Shown here: piece by piece, positions 1 to 4,515 of the stretch
How the letters are laid out: the number at the start of each line of letters is the position of its first letter
Position numbering within the stretch: position 1 is the first letter of the stretch
Source of the DNA: Bacillota bacterium
Lineage (GTDB): Bacteria > Bacillota > Clostridia > Clostridiales > Clostridiaceae
Assembly (NCBI GenBank): GCA_023417975.1
Contig: JAEZDX010000645.1
Location: forward strand, 1 to 6,594
Length of the DNA stretch: 6,594 nucleotides
Reading direction: 5' to 3'
The notes under the pieces: model-generated
Told to the model about the DNA's origin: nothing
Databases searched by the model: none
The model's input: the letters and a program-made list of their open reading frames with translations, nothing else
Program-made: the position numbers and the translations under genes

Positions 1-701
1 GTCTCTCTCTCCCTCATCTGATACATGTTTAGGTGAAATACCCCGAACAACAGCAGTAAAAAAAAACCAGCCATGTCCGTACCAAAAGAGAGTTGGTACC
101 TCATTTCCATATCTTTCTCATTGCCTAATTGAATAGGATGGATAATTCCACCGTCATAATAAACATAATTTGATACTTGAAATACAATATCTAATTTGTC
201 ACTAGCCTCAACATCTACCAGATAAGGAGTGTTTTTTGGTATATTACTTTTAATACTATCACTTGGATGTCCCATTTCCTTAACCATGCTTCCATTTATG
301 AACAGTCTATGGGACATCCAAATATTCTGTACTTTTAGCTGCAGCTTTTCCTTATGCTTTGGCAGTGTTATAGATACATGATAAGTACCGCTTCCTCTAG
401 GTAATTGTAATGGACTATTCATATTCCAATTCCCCGGTACTTTGATATGGTACAAAGCACTTTCTTTTATATCTGACGGTTCAACGAGCCTTTCAGGATA
501 AAAATCCCACTCACCATTGAGAAAAACTATCCCTTCCGTTTCAAAATCCCATTTAGATAAATCTAAACTTCCGTTTATAACTTTTGGAGATTTTACTTTT
601 GGCATAGTTTCATAATATGAAATGTATAATACTATTAAAATTGCACTTATAGAAATGAGAAAACTCAAGATTTTTTTTATTTTTTTGCCATTAAACAACA
701 C
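1..701 (-). CDS. 7TM-DISM-type membrane sensor protein, N-terminal part (runs off left edge)
   Basis: This gene encodes the first 233 residues of a membrane-bound sensor; the 3' end lies outside the window. The chosen start is GTG at 701-699. It follows an AAAGGTG ribosome binding site (709-715) by 7 bases, and an in-frame TGA lies just upstream; the next codon, TTG, is an alternative start. Residues about 12-30 form a signal-anchor helix. Residues about 40-205 form a beta-rich domain with NGEWDFYP (62-69), VPGNWN (88-93), a GSGTYHVSI strand and a late VSNYVYYDGG segment. These are hallmarks of the galactose-binding-like extracellular domain that precedes 7TM-DISM regions. A second membrane helix begins near residue 212 (GFFLLLLFGVFHLNMY), matching the usual first helix of the seven-helix bundle. 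In known relatives the intracellular output is a histidine kinase, a GGDEF domain or another signalling module; which one applies here cannot be seen. The ligand is unknown. Confidence 0.8.
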   Translation of the reverse strand, partial: MLFNGKKIKKILSFLISISAILIVLYISYYETMPKVKSPKVINGSLDLSKWDFETEGIVFLNGEWDFYPERLVEPSDIKESALYHIKVPGNWNMNSPLQLPRGSGTYHVSITLPKHKEKLQLKVQNIWMSHRLFINGSMVKEMGHPSDSIKSNIPKNTPYLVDVEASDKLDIVFQVSNYVYYDGGIIHPIQLGNEKDMEMRYQLSFGTDMAGFFLLLLFGVFHLNMYQMRERE

Positions 702-708
702 TAATCAA

Positions 709-715
709 CACCTTT
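709..715 (-). promoter_or_regulatory. Ribosome binding site of the membrane sensor gene
   Basis: The minus strand reads AAAGGTG, 7 bases before the GTG codon at 701. It decides the start, because no ATG with a usable site is available in this frame until residue 33, which would remove the signal-anchor helix. Confidence 0.7.
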
Positions 716-758
716 TTCTTTGTTTTACTAACCGTATACTTATATTTTACTAATTATT

Positions 759-776
759 CTCTCAAAAAACTCTCAA
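759..776 (-). repeat. Direct repeat TTGAGAG x2 upstream of the sensor gene
   Basis: Two copies of TTGAGAG (minus strand; 770-776 and 759-765) begin 11 bp apart, about one helical turn. They lie about 60-75 bases upstream of the sensor start, where promoter elements are expected. TTGAGA also resembles a -35 box, with a weak TATAAG downstream at 15 bp. The pair could be an activator site of the tandem type used by OmpR/PhoB-like regulators, but two 7-base copies in AT-rich DNA may be chance. Confidence 0.3.
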
Positions 777-794
777 TACTTAGTGATAAAATTA

Positions 795-842
795 AAAAGA
801 TGCCGTACTTTGAGAAAAACTCATCAAAATCCGGCATCTTTT
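795..842 (-). terminator. Rho-independent terminator after the VOC-protein gene, possibly bidirectional
   Basis: An 11-bp perfect stem (AAAAGATGCCG at 795-805 with CGGCATCTTTT at 832-842) encloses a 26-base loop. Inside the loop is a small TGAG/CTCA stem (811-814 with 820-823). On the minus strand the stem ends in a T run followed by AATTTTA, as expected for termination of the leftward unit whose last gene ends at 894. The plus strand also ends in TTTTATTTT, but no rightward gene is seen to use it. It separates the three-gene unit from the sensor gene. Confidence 0.85.
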
Positions 843-893
843 ATTTTACTTCAAGCTTAAATATATATTTTATACAAATAGCTTATATCATTT

Positions 894-1241
894 CTACTTC
901 GGCAAACTTCTAAAATAAACATGATTGCCGTCAGGATCGCAAAAGTGCATATTCTTTGCTCCCCATGGCTGCAATTTAGGAACATCGATAATATTTATCC
1001 CCAGCTCCAGTAATTTCTCATATTCTTTATCCACATCATCCACAGTGAATGCTAAACTGATATTCTGGTTCTGATTATTTTTAATTACACCATTGTTATA
1101 TATGCTTAAAGTGGTCCCTTCAGTTATAATAAATTGATGTACTTCATCTTTGCAGTCTGAAGAAATATTCAAGATTTTCCTATAGAAATCTGCCATTTTT
1201 TTCACGTCATTTGTTTCTAAACAAACTTCCCCTATATTCAT
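894..1241 (-). CDS. VOC (glyoxalase/bleomycin-resistance/dioxygenase) fold protein
   Basis: This is a 115-residue single-domain protein, the usual size for one vicinal-oxygen-chelate unit. The two beta-alpha-beta-beta-beta modules are recognisable: MNIGEVCLETNDV followed by the MADFYRKIL helix, then LAFTVDDVDKEYEKLLELG, PWGAKNMHF and the DPDGNHVYF end motif. The start ATG follows AAGGAAG (1247-1253) by 5 bases. Family members bind a metal or sequester a small molecule; glyoxalase I uses His/Glu ligands. Here the usual final Glu after DPDGN is replaced by Tyr108, the mid-domain ligand position is non-polar, and Glu5 sits where many members have His. A classical glyoxalase I activity is therefore unlikely, and a binding or resistance-type role, or a different substrate, is more plausible. 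It is the last gene before a strong terminator and lies 59 bases after the lipoprotein gene, so the two are probably co-transcribed. The substrate is unknown. Confidence 0.85.
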   Translation of the reverse strand: MNIGEVCLETNDVKKMADFYRKILNISSDCKDEVHQFIITEGTTLSIYNNGVIKNNQNQNISLAFTVDDVDKEYEKLLELGINIIDVPKLQPWGAKNMHFCDPDGNHVYFRSLPK

Positions 1242-1300
1242 TTTTTCTTCCTTTCCCTTATAGCAATTTTAAGTATTAAAGTGAATTAATTTATCAGTAT

Positions 1301-1933
1301 TTACTTTACTTCGGTTCCACCCCATTCAACAACTGTAAAACCATTTCTTACAAAAGGTTTAAGCTCCTGCTCTTCTACCTTTACAGGTTTATTAAGCGGT
1401 TTAAAAGCCATCATAATTCTTAATATGGAATCCGGTTTAGGGGTTATTTTTAGTTCTGCTATTTTCTCATAGTCTTCCCCTGCAAAAGTTATAAGATTAT
1501 ACTTATTGTCTTGCAGTATTGGAAGCCAATATACTATAAATTCATTATATTCTTTTGGCGTCAACCCCAAATATTCCAACTTCTCCTTAAGAAATTTTTC
1601 TGTTTCATTTCCTTTTACAACAAATCCCTTTGACATATCCAGCTTATTATCGGTAATTCCTTCCCAAAACAGATATGAATACTCTCTGTTATCCGAAAGA
1701 TTAATTAAAGTTCCGTCCGGACGTGCTTTTACCTTCCATTCACCATTATATTCCGGATAGGTGCAGGTCAGTTTACCTTTATAGTTTAACTCAACACTAA
1801 CTGTTTGTTCTAAAGTCGGGTACAGATAGATTACAGGCTTTGCGTCTCGAGTTTCTTGAGGCGGCCTACAGCCTGCCAAAGATGTAATAACAAGCATTAT
1901 AACTATAAGAAATAGATGTTTTGATTTCTTCAT
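1301..1933 (-). CDS. Conserved lipoprotein of unknown function (KPVIYLYP family)
   Basis: This 210-residue protein begins with a lipoprotein signal peptide: a basic MKKSK start, a hydrophobic core and the lipobox LAGC with Cys22 as the predicted lipidation site. It should therefore be anchored on the outer face of the cytoplasmic membrane. The mature part has distinctive blocks: KPVIYLYP (32-39), YPEY then W (59-66), RPDGTL (71-76), SYLFWEG (86-92), EFIVYWLP (131-138) and FTVVEWGG (199-206). I recognise these blocks as recurring in uncharacterised bacterial proteins, but no function is assigned that I know of. The aromatic-rich, beta-like pattern suggests a compact extracytoplasmic domain. 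A GGAGGT ribosome binding site (1939-1944) lies 5 bases before the ATG. The gene is 56 bases after the small membrane-protein gene and 59 before the VOC gene, all leftward, which suggests one transcript. Confidence 0.85.
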   Translation of the reverse strand: MKKSKHLFLIVIMLVITSLAGCRPPQETRDAKPVIYLYPTLEQTVSVELNYKGKLTCTYPEYNGEWKVKARPDGTLINLSDNREYSYLFWEGITDNKLDMSKGFVVKGNETEKFLKEKLEYLGLTPKEYNEFIVYWLPILQDNKYNLITFAGEDYEKIAELKITPKPDSILRIMMAFKPLNKPVKVEEQELKPFVRNGFTVVEWGGTEVK

Positions 1934-1989
1934 TATTAACCTCCAACTTGTCCTTCTATTTGAATTCCATAAAAGATTTTACTGTTGAC

Positions 1990-2178
1990 TTAATCCCTGT
2001 TATCTTTCTTAATTTTCTTATGATTTAGGTAGGCATTGATAAACATAAGTACACTTGCTATGGCATCCAATATTATCACCAAAGTAGAATTATTGGATGC
2101 TAAGTTTAATAGAAAGGTTATAAAAAAGCACACTCCGGAAAATAGCCACAGATTTCGAATCGTTTTATAATTTCTCAT
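1990..2178 (-). CDS. Small two-helix membrane protein (62 residues), function unknown
   Basis: The start is ATG at 2178, preceded by a GGGGGGA ribosome binding site 4-5 bases upstream, giving MRNYKTIRNLW as the N-terminus. The same frame stays open back to a TTG at 2292, but that extension overlaps the candidate promoter and a hairpin and lacks a ribosome binding site, so it is not translated in my view. Two hydrophobic segments are visible, about residues 10-28 (LWLFSGVCFFITFLLNLA) and 32-52 (TLVIILDAIASVLMFINAYL), joined by the short polar turn SNNS. A basic tail follows (NHKKIKKDNR). Both termini are probably cytoplasmic by the positive-inside rule. Short proteins of this type are common in Clostridia and Bacilli and have no assigned role. 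It is the first gene of the leftward three-gene unit with the lipoprotein and the VOC protein. Confidence 0.7.
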   Translation of the reverse strand: MRNYKTIRNLWLFSGVCFFITFLLNLASNNSTLVIILDAIASVLMFINAYLNHKKIKKDNRD

Positions 2179-2250
2179 AAAATCCCCCCATACACTTCTA
2201 AATAATCCTTTTAAAGAAAACCATGTCTTACTAAATTGTATCATATATGC

Positions 2251-2280
2251 ATAATAATTGAAATAAATCGAAAAGGTCAA
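2251..2280 (-). promoter_or_regulatory. Candidate promoter of the three-gene membrane protein/lipoprotein/VOC unit
   Basis: On the minus strand, TTGACC (2275-2280) and TATTAT (2251-2256) are separated by 18 bases, a fair sigma-A match. Transcription would begin near 2244 and give a leader of about 65 bases before the ATG at 2178. An alternative -10, TACAAT, lies a little downstream. In DNA this AT-rich such matches arise by chance, so this is a candidate only. Confidence 0.4.
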
Positions 2281-2327
2281 AAAAATTATCAACCAATTGA
2301 GAGTGTTATAAACTGCAGCTCAATTGG
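2279..2327 (-). terminator. Inverted repeat, probable weak terminator after the acetyltransferase gene
   Basis: The 9-bp perfect inverted repeat CCAATTGAG (2293-2301) / CTCAATTGG (2319-2327) has a 17-base loop containing CTGCAG. On the minus strand the stem is followed after 7 bases by seven Ts (2279-2285). The position, between the end of the acetyltransferase gene (2390) and the next leftward promoter, fits a terminator. The gap between stem and T run is longer than in a classical intrinsic terminator, so a protein-binding palindrome remains possible. Confidence 0.5.
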
Positions 2328-2389
2328 CTGATATATTACATATTGACATCTTTATATAATCCTAATGGTGAACAAGTGTGTTTGGGTTT

Positions 2390-2893
2390 TCAAACTTTGC
2401 CTAAAACTTTTTCGTAACAATAAAACTTACCACTATGGTTTTCCAAACCAATGTCTCCTGTGAAGGTGTAACCGCATTTTATCAAAAGCTTTTGCGCCTT
2501 TATATTTAGTGAATTTGTATCTGTCTTTATATAATCTATCCCTCGCTCATTGCAAATAACATTGGTATGCTTTATAAGCTTTAAGCCAACACCTCGTCCA
2601 TGAAAGCTACTGTCAACTGCAAGTCTGTGAATAATCAGTGCTTCCTTGAGCAAAGTCCAGCTTGCATTCTCTTATTCCTTCGGTTCGTCTTTATTAATAC
2701 ATATAATTCCGGCAACTGTATTTTCTATAATATAGGCAAAGAGATTTTGATCAGTAATATCTTTAATGAAATCTTCTTTTTTAGGATAATCTTCATTCCA
2801 TTGATAATTACCGTAAGAGTGCATGTCCTTTTTTGAACCTTCAACAATTTTCATAATTTGCACTAAGTCTGAAATCACGGCCGTTCTAATCAT
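2390..2893 (-). pseudogene. GNAT-family N-acetyltransferase gene interrupted by one in-frame TAA
   Basis: The frame from ATG 2893 to TGA 2390 spans 167 codons, a normal GNAT length, but codon 74 (2672-2674) is TAA. Both sides are in the same frame and belong to one domain. Before the stop are MIRTAVISDLVQIMKIVEG, YQWNEDYP, and the beta strands FAYIIENTVAGIICINKDEP. After it come ENASWTLL, the IIHRLAVD strand, the acetyl-CoA pyrophosphate-binding loop FHGRGVG, the DTNSLN turn and the C-terminal GKFYCYEK block. Relatives read straight through this point, from memory usually with Tyr or another sense codon. The chosen start follows GGGAGG (2902-2907) by 8 bases; the ATG at 2899 is only 2 bases from it. 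The start overlaps the end of marR by 8 bases, indicating translational coupling. As written, only a 73-residue product without the CoA-binding loop would be made, so acetyltransferase activity is predicted lost. The substrate was probably a small-molecule amine, but it is not identifiable. Confidence 0.85.
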
Positions 2894-3356
2894 CTTCATG
2901 TCCTCCCAAAATAAACTTTGATGCCTTCCATTCGGATTCAATATTCTTACTCATCTTTAAAACCAGCTCATTAACAATATTAATTTCATCTTCACTAAAA
3001 TCTTTGATGCATATTGAAATATTTTTATTTTCCTCATTAATAATACAATCATATGACTTAAGACCTTTTTCCGTAGGATAGAGTCTCCAAACACGTTTAT
3101 CAAGTATATCCTTTTTACGCTCAATATAACCCTCAGCCTCTAGCTTTTGAATGGCCTTTGATGTGGATGTTTTATCTATTTTTAATAGAACGGTTAAATC
3201 TATAAAATTTATACCAGGATTCTCACATATTCTCGTAAGATATATGAATTGCCCTTTCTGAAGGCTAAATTCTTTAAACTTTGTGTCACAAATTGAATGA
3301 ATACAGCGGGATAAAGTACCTATTTCTCTTAAAATATTACTATCCAATTTCTTCAA
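2886..3356 (-). CDS. MarR-family transcriptional repressor
   Basis: This 156-residue DNA-binding regulator has typical MarR length. Helices at the N-terminus (ILREIGTLSRCIHSICDTKF) and C-terminus (SEDEINIVNELVLKMSKNIE) would form the dimer interface. The winged helix lies at about 33-97: a helix-turn-helix in FIDLTVLLKIDKTSTSKAI, the recognition helix leading into KLEAEGYIERKKD, and a wing ending in DKRVWRLYPTEKG, which matches the family's D-x-R...LT-x-x-G pattern. The start is TTG at 3356, chosen because the strong AAGGAAGTGAT ribosome binding site (3361-3371) ends only a few bases upstream and an in-frame TAA overlaps that site. An out-of-frame ATG-TTT-TGA lies between site and start. The promoter boxes are embedded in two palindromes (3371-3396, 3408-3421), so autorepression is likely, with release by an unidentified phenolic, lipophilic or oxidant ligand as in relatives. 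The interrupted acetyltransferase gene is the co-transcribed partner. Confidence 0.9.
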   Translation of the reverse strand: MKKLDSNILREIGTLSRCIHSICDTKFKEFSLQKGQFIYLTRICENPGINFIDLTVLLKIDKTSTSKAIQKLEAEGYIERKKDILDKRVWRLYPTEKGLKSYDCIINEENKNISICIKDFSEDEINIVNELVLKMSKNIESEWKASKFILGGHEDD

Positions 3357-3360
3357 AACA

Positions 3361-3371
3361 TCACTTCCTTA
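3361..3371 (-). promoter_or_regulatory. Ribosome binding site deciding the TTG start of marR
   Basis: The minus strand reads AAGGAAGTGAT, one mismatch from the extended AAGGAGGTGAT consensus. The core GGAAG lies 7 bases before the TTG at 3356. The nearer ATG (3361-3359) is in another frame, is only 2 bases from the core and stops after two codons. Confidence 0.7.
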
Positions 3372-3396
3372 TAATAGTTGAACTTTCATCTATTAT
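3371..3396. promoter_or_regulatory. Operator 1 of the marR promoter (26-bp palindrome over -10 and start point)
   Basis: The arms ATAATAG (3371-3377) and CTATTAT (3390-3396) pair fully. After one T/T mismatch the inner TGAA/TTCA also pairs, around a central CT. The palindrome covers most of the -10 box (3392-3397) and the expected transcription start near 3385. It shares GTTGAA-N-TTTCA-N-CTAT with operator 2, so the same dimeric protein, most simply the MarR product, probably binds both. Confidence 0.7.
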
Positions 3397-3420
3397 AAAA
3401 CATATTTGTTGAAATTTCAA
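3392..3420 (-). promoter_or_regulatory. Sigma-A type promoter of marR
   Basis: On the minus strand, TTGAAA (-35, 3415-3420) and a perfect TATAAT (-10, 3392-3397) are separated by exactly 17 bases. Transcription would start near 3385, giving a leader of about 29 bases with the ribosome binding site. Both boxes fall in or at the edge of palindromic operators, so a bound repressor would block polymerase directly. Confidence 0.8.
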
Positions 3421-3421
3421 C
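3408..3421. promoter_or_regulatory. Operator 2 of the marR promoter (perfect 14-bp palindrome over the -35 box)
   Basis: GTTGAAATTTCAAC is a perfect palindrome containing the -35 box TTGAAA. Its centre (3414.5) lies 31 bp from the centre of operator 1 (3383.5), about three helical turns, so two bound dimers would sit on the same face of the DNA. MarR-family operators are typically palindromes of this size and AT-rich character. Confidence 0.75.
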
Positions 3422-3460
3422 TATATTACTATCAATATCTATGTGAGTAGTTAGGGTAAA

Positions 3461-3478
3461 AATCATTATAGAATCATT
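3461..3478 (+). repeat. Direct repeat AATCATT x2 in the marR/methyltransferase divergent region
   Basis: Two copies of AATCATT (3461-3467 and 3472-3478) begin 11 bp apart, upstream of the methyltransferase promoter. An inverted AATGAT occurs at about 3515-3520. This may be an activator site or chance in AT-rich DNA; nothing else is recognisable in the rest of 3422-3520. Confidence 0.25.
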
Positions 3479-3497
3479 CTCTCTATATATTTATCGC

Positions 3498-3526
3498 TTT
3501 CATCCATATTAGAATAATGATATAAT
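3498..3526 (+). promoter_or_regulatory. Candidate promoter of the RNA methyltransferase gene
   Basis: A perfect TATAAT (3521-3526) lies 17 bases after TTTCAT (3498-3503), a poor -35 match. Transcription would start near 3533, leaving a leader of about 26 bases with an AAGGTG site before the ATG at 3559. The weak -35 suggests low basal activity or an activator. Confidence 0.5.
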
Positions 3527-3558
3527 CGTTAATTTCTTTGAACTATGAAGGTGATAAA

Positions 3559-4422
3559 ATGTATTTTGATATTGAAAGGCTAGATAAAGAGTTTTCCGGC
3601 TTGAGGTCTATAGGATTTAAAGACTCCTTAATAAGAACTATAAGTGACCTGATAAAAAATAAAAAGGTACAGGACGAGAACTTATTCGTTATTGAAGGCT
3701 TATGGGCTTATGAAAAAATAATAAAAAGCAATGTGCGCATAAGAAACTTTATCTTTTGTCCAGAATTTATAAAAAGTGAAGCTATGCTTGAAATGGTGCG
3801 GCTTATTATTTCAGCAGCAGATCAATCCTATATGATATCCTCGAATTTATGCAGCAGATTAAGCAGCAGAGATAACAGCGAAGGCTTTTTTCTACTGTGC
3901 AATTATCCTCAGTACAGGCTTAGTGATATAGAATTAAAAGAAAACAACCTACTTGTTGTACTTGACGGCCTTGAGAAACCCGGAAATATGGGTACCATCA
4001 TTAGGTCTGTTGATGGTGCCGGTGGAGATGCAGTTATAATTTGTAATACAAAGGTAAGAAAAACCAATACCAAATTAATCAAGTCCAGTATGGGGTCCGC
4101 ATGTATACTTCCAGTCATCAGCAGCGATATAGGTGAAATTATAACATGGCTTAAAAGTAACGGCTTTAGGCTTATTGTTACCGATTTAAGCGCCAGTAAT
4201 AGGTATTATTCCGTAAATTACAAAGGAAGAGCCGCCATTATTGTTGGAAATGAAATTCATGGTATATCTAATATATGGCGTGAACAAAGCTGCGAAAGAG
4301 TTATAATTCCAATGTTTGGCGGTGCTGACTCCTTAAATGTGGGGGCAGCAGCCACAATGGTGGTTTATGAAGCAAGCTTTTGTCAAAAGGATTTAGCAAA
4401 AAGAACCTGTATTAACCCTTAG
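3559..4422 (+). CDS. SpoU/TrmH-family RNA 2'-O-ribose methyltransferase
   Basis: This 287-residue enzyme should use S-adenosylmethionine to methylate a ribose 2'-hydroxyl in rRNA or tRNA in the cytoplasm. The N-terminal part (about 28-115) matches the SpoU substrate-binding domain, including LFVIEGLWAYEKII. The C-terminal knotted SPOUT domain has all three motifs: motif 1, LDGLEKPGNMGTIIRS (135-150) with catalytic-type Asn143 and Arg149; motif 2, IIVGNEIHGIS (227-237); and motif 3, IIPMFGGADSLNVGAAA (249-265). The start is ATG 3559, 5 bases after AAGGTG; the frame is open further upstream only to a TTG at 3538 that lacks a site. The GNE...WRE...IPM...SLN pattern, from memory, is closer to the resistance-type group that includes AviRb than to housekeeping RlmB, but this cannot be settled here. 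It is transcribed divergently from marR. No clear terminator follows; the next gene converges on it after 93 bases that hold no recognisable feature. Confidence 0.85.
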   Translation: MYFDIERLDKEFSGLRSIGFKDSLIRTISDLIKNKKVQDENLFVIEGLWAYEKIIKSNVRIRNFIFCPEFIKSEAMLEMVRLIISAADQSYMISSNLCSRLSSRDNSEGFFLLCNYPQYRLSDIELKENNLLVVLDGLEKPGNMGTIIRSVDGAGGDAVIICNTKVRKTNTKLIKSSMGSACILPVISSDIGEIITWLKSNGFRLIVTDLSASNRYYSVNYKGRAAIIVGNEIHGISNIWREQSCERVIIPMFGGADSLNVGAAATMVVYEASFCQKDLAKRTCINP

Positions 4423-4515
4423 CTTATCCCACTTATGCAGCTTTCCCTTTGAAATTTGAATAAATGAACTATAAAATTAAATACCAATCCGGTGCGTCTA
4501 TTTACTGTCATGCCA

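Noticed and set aside
57..67. A run of nine As looked like a frameshift site, because one way of reading it ends the hydrophobic stretch and gives an unlike-family sequence.
   Set aside because: Counting codons from the GTG at 701 gives GFFLLLLFGVFHLNMY through the run, the expected first 7TM-DISM helix, so the frame is intact.
1506..1760. Open plus-strand frame of 84 codons.
   Set aside because: It is antisense to the lipoprotein gene, has no ribosome binding site and encodes no recognisable protein.
2179..2292. N-terminal extension of the small membrane protein from a TTG at 2292.
   Set aside because: It has no ribosome binding site and overlaps promoter-like sequence and the T run of the hairpin; the ATG at 2178 has a strong site.
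2343..2360. TTGACA and TATAAT on the plus strand resembling a strong promoter.
   Set aside because: The boxes are only 6 bases apart instead of about 17, and no rightward gene follows.
2672..2674. Programmed readthrough or recoding of the TAA in the acetyltransferase gene.
   Set aside because: TAA is not a selenocysteine or pyrrolysine codon, and no recoding hairpin or favourable context is visible; a nonsense mutation or a sequencing error is simpler.
2600..2836. Open plus-strand frame of 78 codons over the interrupted acetyltransferase.
   Set aside because: It is an antisense shadow; the minus-strand frame carries all the GNAT motifs.
3909..4118. Open minus-strand frame inside the RNA methyltransferase gene.
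   Set aside because: It lies opposite motif 1 of the methyltransferase and has no start signals or family resemblance.
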